Below, piece after piece: positions 7,923 to 14,205 of a stretch of 35,877 nt of DNA. The notes beneath the pieces were generated by a model. That model was not told the DNA's origin and made no database searches. It saw only the letters and a program-made list of their open reading frames with translations. Made by a program: the position numbers and the translations under genes. The first letter of the stretch is position 1. Every line of letters starts with the position of its first letter. Origin of the DNA: Pseudomonadota bacterium (lineage in GTDB: Bacteria > Pseudomonadota > Gammaproteobacteria > Burkholderiales > Burkholderiaceae_C); NCBI GenBank assembly GCA_021799355.1, contig JAJZAQ010000030.1:1-35877 (forward strand), written 5' to 3'.

Positions 7923-7974
7923 GGTCAGACGATTCGGCCAGACGATTGGGCCAGACGATTGGGCCAGACGATTT
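7923..7974. repeat. 13-bp tandem repeat, four copies
   Basis: Four head-to-tail copies of GGCCAGACGATTG (units at 7923-7935, 7936-7948, 7949-7961, 7962-7974). The two middle units are identical; the first differs at the fourth and last bases and the last differs at its final base. They lie 22 bases upstream of the modG start, in the 5' leader or promoter. The period (13 bp) is not helical, so side-by-side binding on one DNA face is not expected. They could be slippage products, or act through RNA as repeated AAUCGUCUGGCC. Confidence 0.85.
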
Positions 7975-7995
7975 CGCTATATGCCACTGGATATT
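7972..7995. promoter_or_regulatory. Mo-box-like operator before modG
   Basis: TTTCGCTATAT, 7 bases, then GATATT. The left half agrees with the ModE operator half-site as known from enterobacteria (TCGCTATATA / TCGTTATAT); the right half is a weaker inverted copy. The same arrangement stands before the yqeB-like gene (9217-9240). ModE represses modABC when bound to molybdate; no modE gene is in this window. Confidence 0.5.
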
Positions 7996-8103
7996 GAAAA
8001 ATGCAGCGGATGCAGCGAAAGCGCGCACATCGTAACACCCTGGAACAAAAAATTTCCTTCTCATTCAGAACATTACGTCCCTGTAACCTCCAGGGCCGCA
8101 CAT

Positions 8104-8131
8104 TTCAATGTATTCATTGGAATATATTGAA
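8104..8131. promoter_or_regulatory. 28-bp dyad upstream of the mod operon
   Basis: Arms TTCAATGTATTC (8104-8115) and GAATATATTGAA (8120-8131) flank ATTG and pair with one mismatch. It is AT-rich within GC-rich surroundings, about 200 bp before modG, and looks like an operator for a dimeric regulator rather than a terminator, as no T-tract follows. The regulator is unknown. Confidence 0.5.
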
Positions 8132-8259
8132 CCCGCTTTCCCGGTGTCAACCCCCTGCTGCTGCCGGAACATGCCGGAGAAGGAAAAACACCAGATCGGC
8201 GCGCGGTTGTCAGCGCGCCTTGCAGGCCGGGCAACACGACCGCGCGGCGCTGCCGGCGT

Positions 8260-9198
8260 TCACGCCATTCCCCGGATGTCCAGCGCATGGGGCGGCAGCG
8301 CGCCGCCGTGCGCGGCATGGACGGACGGCGGCGGCGCCAGCCGGGCGCGCAGCAGGTCGACGGCGTCGAGCACGCCTTGCGCAATGCGCTGCGGGCGCTC
8401 GCCCAGACCGAAACACAGTGCCGGGTCGCCGCGCGGATCGACCTCGACCACTTTGGCGCGCAGCGGCACGGTCACGCCAGGGCGGGTCAAGCCGCGCAAC
8501 ACCCCTGTCAGCGGCGCATGCACGGGAATGGGCTGGGCGTCGGCCGGGACGATGGCTGCCACCGCGTCGCCCGCCTGCACCGCATCGCCAATGCGCCTGG
8601 CAGAGGTGAACACGCCTGCCGCCGGCGCATAAACCAGCCGCTCGCGCCCGGCACCGAGAATCGGCCGCGGCTCGCCGGCGAGGTCACGCGTGGGGCCAAG
8701 GGCGATCACCCGACCGAGGTCGTCTCCCCAGGCGGACTCGACGACGACGTCTGCGTTGTATCCCGCGCAATACCCCGGGCCGATGCCGACCGCGCCCGCG
8801 CCGAGTTGCCGCAGATCGGGTTGCGTGCCGGCATGTTTTCGCAGTCGCGCATCGACGACGATGTCCACCCCCAGCGCCTGCAGCCAGAACGCCACGTCCG
8901 GATCGACCGCCAGCGCCACCGCCCGGCGCTGCGCGAGCAACGCCGCCGCCTCCTGCGGGCATGCCACGCGCTGCGCACGTACACCGGCAAGTTCGGCGCT
9001 GCCGTCGAACACCGCATCCACCCAGCACATGCCGCGCCGCGGCGACGTCGGCTGCGCGCTTTCGATGAGCAGCACCGCCTCGCCGCGACGACACAGCGCA
9101 TGCGCCACCGCCGCGCCGACGTCGCCCGCGCCAAAAACGGCCAGCGGCGCCTGCACCGCAGGCCGCACTTTGCGCAAACGCCATTGCGATGTCGGCAT
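8260..9198 (-). CDS. yqeB: EF2563/YqeB-family selenium-dependent molybdenum hydroxylase system protein
   Basis: A 312-aa protein. The N-terminal Rossmann motif is VFGAGDVGAAVAHAL, as in the XdhC/YqeB group. The centre has VDIVVDARLRKH and AVGIGPGYCAGYNADVVVE, matching the family pattern (DVVVDA, GLGPGF-AG-D). The C-terminal third (YAPAAGVFTSARRIGDAVQAG, VHAPLTGVLRGL, VDPRG) resembles a biotinyl/lipoyl-like beta domain found in these proteins. The family is linked by gene neighbourhood to maturation of molybdenum hydroxylases; its biochemistry is not established. ATG 9198 is chosen because AGGA lies 8 bases upstream; ATG 9207 is adjacent to the ribosome site and less suitable. Its location beside the mod operon and a shared Mo-box-like motif support a molybdenum role. 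Confidence 0.75.
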   Translation of the reverse strand: MPTSQWRLRKVRPAVQAPLAVFGAGDVGAAVAHALCRRGEAVLLIESAQPTSPRRGMCWVDAVFDGSAELAGVRAQRVACPQEAAALLAQRRAVALAVDPDVAFWLQALGVDIVVDARLRKHAGTQPDLRQLGAGAVGIGPGYCAGYNADVVVESAWGDDLGRVIALGPTRDLAGEPRPILGAGRERLVYAPAAGVFTSARRIGDAVQAGDAVAAIVPADAQPIPVHAPLTGVLRGLTRPGVTVPLRAKVVEVDPRGDPALCFGLGERPQRIAQGVLDAVDLLRARLAPPPSVHAAHGGALPPHALDIRGMA

Positions 9199-9216
9199 CG
9201 TTTCCATCCTCGATTC

Positions 9217-9240
9217 TTTCGTTATATTTTTATGAATATT
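9217..9240. promoter_or_regulatory. Mo-box-like operator before the yqeB-like gene
   Basis: TTTCGTTATAT, 7 bases, then AATATT. It matches the modG upstream site (7972-7995) at 15 of 17 defined positions, both differences being C/T or G/A changes, with the same 7-base spacer. Its edge is 18 bases from the chosen start codon, so a bound protein would block initiation of transcription or the ribosome site region. Confidence 0.5.
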
Positions 9241-9395
9241 TTGCGGGCATCGTTTATAGCCCCTCAGGGGCAAAGGGGAATGGCCACGACCGGCCATGAC
9301 CGATCCCGGAGGGCCCGGACTTTGAGACGTCAATTCCTCTGTTCCGCGAGACACCCGCCCCCAAACGGATCATGCTGGGCGCAGGCATTCCATCG

Positions 9396-9425
9396 CTGAC
9401 GCCGCGCGCCGCACGGCCCTATACT
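9396..9425 (+). promoter_or_regulatory. Sigma-70 promoter of metX-metW
   Basis: A -35 like CTGACG (9396-9401), an 18-base spacer and a good -10 TATACT (9420-9425). Transcription would start near 9432, just before the riboswitch fold at 9438, so the leader RNA would open with the aptamer. The -10 is convincing, the -35 moderate. Confidence 0.55.
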
Positions 9426-9437
9426 GTGCGGGCTTTG

Positions 9438-9493
9438 ACGCGCCGATTTGCCCTGGGCTTGCGGGCGCGAAATAAATCCAGCTAAAACAGCGC
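9438..9493 (+). promoter_or_regulatory. SAM-II-like riboswitch aptamer (metA/metX leader)
   Basis: P1 is a perfect 6-bp stem, CGCGCC (9439-9444) with GGCGCG (9464-9469). It is followed at once by GATTT (9445-9449), the conserved start of the SAM-II loop, and after P1 by ATAAAT (9472-9477), two bases, and AGCTAAAA (9480-9487). This order of conserved elements and the spacing match the SAM-II (SAM-alpha) consensus, whose 3' segment forms a pseudoknot with the loop. SAM-II aptamers stand before metA, metX and related genes, mostly in alphaproteobacteria. The pseudoknot pairing is less clear: only a short CTG (9453-9455) to CAG (9488-9490) match is seen. Placement before metX strongly supports the call. 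Confidence 0.8.
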
Positions 9494-9498
9494 AGACC

Positions 9499-9543
9499 AC
9501 CGGCGGTTTTCGCTGCATTGCCAGCGCCGCCGGTTTTGTTTTT
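9499..9543 (+). terminator. Intrinsic terminator/attenuator before metX
   Basis: Outer stem ACCGGCGG (9499-9506) with CCGCCGGT (9527-9534), inner stem CGCTG (9511-9515) with CAGCG (9522-9526), then TTTTGTTTTT to 9543. It ends 11 bases before the metX ATG, so it can only be an attenuator for metX. The aptamer tail CAGCG (9488-9492) can also pair with CGCTG (9511-9515), giving a possible antiterminator: when SAM locks the tail in the pseudoknot, the terminator is free to form. Confidence 0.75.
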
Positions 9544-9554
9544 CGGGAACACGC

Positions 9555-10697
9555 ATGAGTGCCTCGCCTTCCGCCCTCGGCGACGTCACGCCGCAGCGCA
9601 TGACGTTCTCGCAGCCATTGCCGCTGCAAAGCGGCGCGCAGTTGCCCAGTTACGAACTGGTGTACGAAACCTACGGCACGCTCAACGCCGCACGCAGCAA
9701 CGCCGTACTCGTGTGCCACGCGCTCAACGCCAGCCATCACGCCGCAGGCAGCTACGCCGGCGACGCCAAGAGCCTGGGCTGGTGGGACAACCTCATCGGC
9801 CCGGGCAAGCCGCTGGACACCCGGCGCTTTTTCGTCGTCTGCATCAACAACCCCGGATCGTGCTTCGGCTCGACCGGGCCGATGAGCATCGATCCGTCCA
9901 CCGGGCAGCCGTGGGGCAGCCGCTTCCCCGTGGTCACCGTCGAGGACTGGGTGGACGCGCAGGCGCGGCTGCTCGACCGTCTGGGCATCGAGCGGCTGGC
10001 CGCCGTCATCGGCGGCAGCCTGGGCGGGATGCAGGCGCTGTCGTGGACGCTGCGTTACCCCGACCGCGTGGCGCACTGCGCCGCCATCGCCACCGCACCG
10101 TGTCTGTCGGCGCAGAACATCGCGTTCAACGAGGTGGCGCGGCGCGCCATCATCACCGATCCGGACTTTCACGGCGGCGATTTCTACGCTCACGGCGTGG
10201 TGCCGCGGCAGGGGCTGGCGGTGGCGCGGATGATCGGCCACATCACCTACCTCAGCGACGATGCGATGGCGGCCAAATTCGGCCGCGCGCTGCGCAACGG
10301 CGCGCTGGGCTACGGCTTCGGCGTGGACTTCGAAATCGAGAGCTATCTGCGCTATCAGGGCGACAAATTCAGCGGTTACTTCGACGCCAACTCCTACCTG
10401 CTCATCACCCGCGCGCTCGACTATTTCGACCCGGCGCGCGCCACCGGCGGCGACCTCGCTGCGGCGCTGGCGCCGGCCAGGGCGCGGTTTTTGCTGGTCA
10501 GCTTCACCACCGACTGGCGGTTTTCGCCGCAGCGCTCGCGCGAAATCGTCCAGGCGCTGATTTCCAACCGCCGTGCCGTGACCTACGCGGAAATCGACGC
10601 ACCGCAGGGCCACGACGCCTTCCTCATGGATCATCCGCAGTACCACGGTGTGGTGCGCGCGTGGTTCGACCGCATTGCACAGGAGCTCGCCGCATGA
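9555..10697 (+). CDS. metX: MetX, homoserine O-acyltransferase (probably succinyl)
   Basis: A 380-aa alpha/beta-hydrolase-fold enzyme that acylates homoserine in methionine synthesis. The catalytic triad can be placed: Ser155 in GGSLGGMQ, Asp320 in FTTDWRFSP, His353 in [18 protein letters not shown] is the family signature near residue 100. Many betaproteobacterial MetX enzymes use succinyl-CoA and not acetyl-CoA (MetXS); I assume that here, but the acyl donor was not resolved from the sequence. It is preceded by a SAM-II-like riboswitch and attenuator and only a weak ribosome site (GGGAA). It overlaps metW by 4 bp. Confidence 0.95.
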   Translation: MSASPSALGDVTPQRMTFSQPLPLQSGAQLPSYELVYETYGTLNAARSNAVLVCHALNASHHAAGSYAGDAKSLGWWDNLIGPGKPLDTRRFFVVCINNPGSCFGSTGPMSIDPSTGQPWGSRFPVVTVEDWVDAQARLLDRLGIERLAAVIGGSLGGMQALSWTLRYPDRVAHCAAIATAPCLSAQNIAFNEVARRAIITDPDFHGGDFYAHGVVPRQGLAVARMIGHITYLSDDAMAAKFGRALRNGALGYGFGVDFEIESYLRYQGDKFSGYFDANSYLLITRALDYFDPARATGGDLAAALAPARARFLLVSFTTDWRFSPQRSREIVQALISNRRAVTYAEIDAPQGHDAFLMDHPQYHGVVRAWFDRIAQELAA

Positions 10698-11272
10698 CCA
10701 CACCGCTTGCCGTGATTGCCGATCTGGTGCCCCCCGGCAGCCGCGTGCTCGACCTGGGGTGCGGCGATGGCCGCCTGCTCGCGCATTTGCGCGATAGCCG
10801 CGGCTGCACCGGGCTGGGCGTGGAAATCGACGCCGACAAACTCATCGCCGCGGTGCAAAAGGGCGTGGACGTGTTGCAGCTCGATCTGGAGCAGGGGCTG
10901 TCGATGTTCGCCGACGACAGCTTCGACGTGGTGCTGCAAATCGACACCCTGCCCAACATCCGCCACACGGAAAACGCGTTGCGCGAAACCGCGCGCGTCG
11001 GTCGCCTGGGGATTTTGAGCTTTGCCAATTTCGCCCACTGGAGCATCCGCCTGCGCCTGCTCACTGGCCGGCTGCCGGTCACGCCGGAACTGCCCTACGA
11101 GTGGTACAACACGCCCAACCTGCGCATCGCCACCTATGCCGACTTCACCCGGCTGGCGGCGCATTGCGGGCTGCGCGTGGTCCAGGCCTTCGGCCTGCGC
11201 GGCGGCCGGCGCATCGATTTCGCCGCAGGGCTGCTCGGCAGCGAAGCGGTGTTCTGCGTGCAGCGCGCCTAA
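10694..11272 (+). CDS. metW: MetW, methionine biosynthesis protein
   Basis: A 192-aa SAM-methyltransferase-fold protein with motif [13 protein letters not shown] near residue 20 and GVEID after it. The middle ([22 protein letters not shown]) and the C-terminal half ([18 protein letters not shown]) are characteristic of MetW, which always accompanies metX in proteobacteria and is required with it for homoserine acylation, apparently as a partner that activates MetX. The start ATG is inside the metX stop (ATGA overlap), and AGGAG lies 8 bases upstream. It ends 60 bases before the convergent lipoprotein gene, without an evident terminator. Confidence 0.93.
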   Translation: MTTPLAVIADLVPPGSRVLDLGCGDGRLLAHLRDSRGCTGLGVEIDADKLIAAVQKGVDVLQLDLEQGLSMFADDSFDVVLQIDTLPNIRHTENALRETARVGRLGILSFANFAHWSIRLRLLTGRLPVTPELPYEWYNTPNLRIATYADFTRLAAHCGLRVVQAFGLRGGRRIDFAAGLLGSEAVFCVQRA

Positions 11273-11332
11273 GGCGATGCCGCCTCGGCAGACGGGACGG
11301 CGGGAGCAGACGGCGCGGGCCCCCGGGCGTTC

Positions 11333-12859
11333 TCAGCCGCGGTAGCTCGGCAGCTCGACGACGTAGGTATCGACCGTAGCGTTGGGGTCGACCACGGGGT
11401 TGGCCGGGTCGGCGTTGCCCCAGTCGCTTTGGAACAGGATGCGCGTGCCGCTGGTGCTCAGCGTCACATTGGTCTGCGCCCAGTAGTTGTTCACCGGCGC
11501 GTTGGCAAAATAGCCGGTGCTGCGGTGGTGGGCGAAGCGGTAGCTGACCCCGGTGCTCAGGTTGGTGAGCATGAGCTCCTGGTCGAGCAGCGTCGTCGGG
11601 TTGGGGGTAGGGCCGGTGTTGCCCGTGCCGTAGACATTGCCCGTCATGCCGGTGACCACCCAGGTCGGGTTTTTCCACGCCGTCGCCCCGGTCAGGCTGC
11701 CGGTGACCGGATAGCCGAACGCCGGCGCGCTCGACTCGCCCACCAGGTTCTGCACCGCCCCGGTGACGAGGTCGGCCGCGATCACGTTGCCGTTGCCGCC
11801 GCTGGCGCGGTTGTATTGCGCGCCGACGAGCATGTCGTGCCCGGCGGCGTTCAGCGCGGTGTCGCAGTGCTCGTAGGCGTCGAACTGCACGGTGCGCACA
11901 TACCGTCCGTTGCTGTCGAGAATGAACACGCGGCCGTTGGGTCCGTCCTGCGATGCCGGATCGGGCGCCACCCAGCCGCTGCCCGACAGCAGCGGAAACG
12001 GCGTGGTGCCGCGCGCCTGCGCCTGCGCTACATAGGCCGGGTCGTAGAACACCAGTTGCTGCGTGCTCTGGTTGAAACCAAACACGTTCAGCCCGAGCTG
12101 GCCGTTGACGTTGCCGATCCCGCCCGCCCCCAGGCCCCAGATGCGCTCGCCGCGGGCGTTGATCCCCAGCGCGAACGGATAGCCGCAGCGCACCGGGCCG
12201 GTGCGCGGCCAGCCTGCCGGCAAATGCGGCAAAAAGCTGAATTGCACCGTCTTCACCCCGGTTTCGACGTCGATCGCCGTCAGATCGGCCAGCGCGCTGC
12301 CGCCCACGGTGTGATTGTCGATGTAATACAGCACCGCCGGGTTTTGATGGTCCCAGTAGAACTGCTCGACGTCCGCCGGGTTGATGTCCAGAAAGCGCAA
12401 AAAAGCGTAAGTCGTGCCGTCGTACATCGCCCAGCCCTGCCGGCCGCCGGGCTGCGCGGTCGAACCGGGCAGGTACAGGATGAAACGGGTTTCATCACAG
12501 TTCCACGCCATCGCCGTCGGGTAGGCCGGAACCGCGGTGCGGTTGTTGAAATCGTTGACACAGTCGGTGATGCGGCGGATTTTGACGCCGAAATCCGGGT
12601 CGGTCACCGTCTGCCCCTTCGCCGGCTTGGGCAGCCTGCTGTACGGCACGCGCTGCAGCCCGAGGTTTTGCAGCCCGGCGGACAGGTCGGCACCGGCGGC
12701 CACCGGCTGCGGTGCCGCGCCCGGCGCGGGGCTGGACGCAGCTCCGGCCGGCGTGGCCGCGCTGCCGCTGCTGCTGCCGCCGCTGCACCCCGGCAGCGCG
12801 CCCAGCGCCGGCAAGGCCAGCAGCGAGGTCTGGATGAAGCGGCGACGCGATGGCATCAT
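11333..12859 (-). CDS. Tat-exported lipoprotein with beta-propeller-like domain
   Basis: A 508-aa protein. The N-terminus combines a Tat motif (SRRRFIQ) with a lipobox LPGC (Cys25), so a folded protein is exported and lipidated; Ser at +2 favours the outer membrane. A Ser/Gly/Ala/Pro linker (26-55) leads to a large domain with PD40/WD40-like blades: WNCDETRFILYL, EQFYWDHQNPAVLYYIDN and TLSTSGTRILFQSDWG. It is a clear paralogue of the protein at 14206-15912 (shared VNNYWAQTNVTL, QSDWGNA, PVVDPNA, DTYV-ELP). AAGGAG precedes the two start ATGs by 5 and 8 bases. I do not recognise a named family. It lies 57 bases downstream of an acyltransferase gene, likely one transcript. Confidence 0.8.
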   Translation of the reverse strand: MMPSRRRFIQTSLLALPALGALPGCSGGSSSGSAATPAGAASSPAPGAAPQPVAAGADLSAGLQNLGLQRVPYSRLPKPAKGQTVTDPDFGVKIRRITDCVNDFNNRTAVPAYPTAMAWNCDETRFILYLPGSTAQPGGRQGWAMYDGTTYAFLRFLDINPADVEQFYWDHQNPAVLYYIDNHTVGGSALADLTAIDVETGVKTVQFSFLPHLPAGWPRTGPVRCGYPFALGINARGERIWGLGAGGIGNVNGQLGLNVFGFNQSTQQLVFYDPAYVAQAQARGTTPFPLLSGSGWVAPDPASQDGPNGRVFILDSNGRYVRTVQFDAYEHCDTALNAAGHDMLVGAQYNRASGGNGNVIAADLVTGAVQNLVGESSAPAFGYPVTGSLTGATAWKNPTWVVTGMTGNVYGTGNTGPTPNPTTLLDQELMLTNLSTGVSYRFAHHRSTGYFANAPVNNYWAQTNVTLSTSGTRILFQSDWGNADPANPVVDPNATVDTYVVELPSYRG

Positions 12860-12916
12860 GGCAACTCCTTGTCGTGTCCGGGCGGCAGGCCGATCCCGGC
12901 CCTGCGCCGCGATCCT

Positions 12917-14041
12917 TCAGGTGGCCGGTGGCAACTCCCGGCGGTCGGCCGCCAGCGCCCGCCGCCGCTGCGGCCAGGCCAGCAGCATGTTTTTCGCCGG
13001 GACTTCCCAGTAGCGGTAGATCAGCCAGGACACGGCAACCAGCGCTACGGCCAGCAGCGGCACCAGCGCCACCGTCGCAGCCCGCGGCACCCCGCCCAGA
13101 TCGGCGCGCACCACGTCGAGCAGCGCCACGCCGATCGACTGGTGCAGCAGGTACAGGCTGTAGCTGGCCACGCCGATGGCGGCAAGCGGCGGCCAGGCCA
13201 GCCACGCCACCCAGCGCGGCTGCAGCAAAAACGCCAGAAACACCGCCGCCGCCAGCGCCCAGGCCACATACGGCACGACTGTGCCGGCGTGCGTGCCCAG
13301 GCGCAGCAGCGCCAGCGCCAGCAGCGACTCGGCCAGCAGCACCCAGCCGGCGCGGCTGCGGGCGTCGACATGCAGCGCGTAAAACCCGATGCCGGCGGCG
13401 AACCACGGCAGCGCGCCGAGGACGAAAACGAACTCCATCGCCCACAGATGCGGCAGCGCCAGTGCGCGCGCCACGGCGTACGCCAGCACCAGCGCGGCGA
13501 ACGCCGCTGCCGCGGCAGGGAGAAACCGCCTGGCGCCGACGCTGAAATACAGCAGGGCGGCGAGGAGGTAAAACTTCACCTCGACGAACAGGGACCAGTA
13601 CACGCCGTCGACCGCCTTGAACGGCACGCCGAACAGTCTGCTCCACAACAGCGGGTCGGTGAACGTCCAGCTCGGAGCGAAATCGCGCCAGCGCGGCAGG
13701 AACGCCTGCTGCGGCAGCAGGTGCAGCACGGCAAACGTCAGCAGCGAACACAGCAGCATGCTCGGAAACAGCCGGGCAAACCGCTTCCAGAAAAAATGCC
13801 CGATGCTGCGCGAGCGAAACAGCGTCATGCTGATGACGAAACCGGAAATGACAAAAAACAGCTCGACCCCCAGATCGCCGTAGCGAAACAGCCAGAACTC
13901 CGCCCCCCAGGTGCCGTAGGGGTAGAAGTCGCGCGCCGACAGCGGCGGCGCCCAGCGGGAGAAATAGTGGTAACCGAGCACCAGCAAAATGGCGATGGCG
14001 CGCAAGCCGTCGAGAGCCTTGAGGCGGTGCTGATCGTCCAT
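12917..14041 (-). CDS. Membrane acyltransferase 3 (OafA/YrhL type)
   Basis: A 374-aa integral membrane protein with about ten transmembrane helices, of the Acyltransferase-3 family that adds acetyl or other acyl groups to sugars on surface polysaccharides. The N-terminal signature LDGLRAIAILLVLGYHY carries the key Arg and His, and GVELFFVISGFVIS is the second family motif. The C-terminus has IYRYWEVPAKN, the usual last motif (E-P), followed by a short basic tail. It lies between two paralogous lipoprotein genes on the same strand. Its substrate could be a cell-surface glycan, or sugars on the Ser/Thr stalk of the neighbour; the second is speculative. No clear ribosome site precedes ATG 14041. 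Confidence 0.88.
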   Translation of the reverse strand: MDDQHRLKALDGLRAIAILLVLGYHYFSRWAPPLSARDFYPYGTWGAEFWLFRYGDLGVELFFVISGFVISMTLFRSRSIGHFFWKRFARLFPSMLLCSLLTFAVLHLLPQQAFLPRWRDFAPSWTFTDPLLWSRLFGVPFKAVDGVYWSLFVEVKFYLLAALLYFSVGARRFLPAAAAAFAALVLAYAVARALALPHLWAMEFVFVLGALPWFAAGIGFYALHVDARSRAGWVLLAESLLALALLRLGTHAGTVVPYVAWALAAAVFLAFLLQPRWVAWLAWPPLAAIGVASYSLYLLHQSIGVALLDVVRADLGGVPRAATVALVPLLAVALVAVSWLIYRYWEVPAKNMLLAWPQRRRALAADRRELPPAT

Positions 14042-14155
14042 TTTTCGGGGGGCAGCGGGCGTTCATCCCCGCATCGCACGGAAACAGGCCCGAAAAATAG
14101 GCCGATTCCCCCGGTTTGCCCACCCCCCGTGTGCGTAGGGCGGGAGTGTGCTGCA

Positions 14156-14193
14156 GCGCCCGCGCCCGCCGCAGGGCGGGCGACGGCGGGCGC
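14156..14193. other. Strong GC stem-loop after the stalked-lipoprotein gene
   Basis: Outer stem GCGCCCG (14156-14162) with CGGGCGC (14187-14193) and inner stem CGCCCGC (14163-14169) with GCGGGCG (14176-14182), with an ACGG bulge. It starts 12 bases after the stop codon at 14206. There is no T-tract, so it may stabilise the upstream mRNA or act with Rho; it may reduce read-through into the acyltransferase gene. Confidence 0.5.
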
Positions 14194-14205
14194 AGTCACG
14201 CCGTT

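Larger units (their letters stand above)
7902..8259. other. Promoter region of the mod operon
   Basis: A 358-base gap with no credible gene. From modG outwards it holds the 13-bp tandem repeat (7923-7974), a Mo-box-like site (7972-7995), an AT-rich stretch, and a 28-bp dyad (8104-8131). A possible minus-strand promoter is TGCATT, 16 bases, CATATA, read from about 8006 to 7979; its -10 would overlap the Mo-box-like site, which would suit repression. The part next to the yqeB-like gene is GC-rich and shows no clear terminator. Confidence 0.45.
9199..9554. other. Divergent promoter region yqeB / metX
   Basis: A 356-base gap. On the yqeB side it is AT-rich and has the Mo-box-like site. On the metX side it contains, in order, a promoter, a SAM-II-like riboswitch and an intrinsic terminator, each listed separately. 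The middle (about 9245-9390) shows short GC palindromes such as GGCCACGACCGGCC but nothing I can name. Confidence 0.6.

Noticed and set aside
7923-7974. CRISPR array
   Set aside because: The 13-bp units are contiguous with no spacers.
9330-10703. Long minus-strand open frame opposite metX
   Set aside because: A GC-rich shadow of metX: His/Arg/Gly/Ala-rich with no family pattern, while the plus strand has MetX with an intact triad.
11273-11332. Terminator between metW and the lipoprotein gene
   Set aside because: Only a short GGGCCC-type palindrome is present, with no stable long stem or T-tract on either strand.
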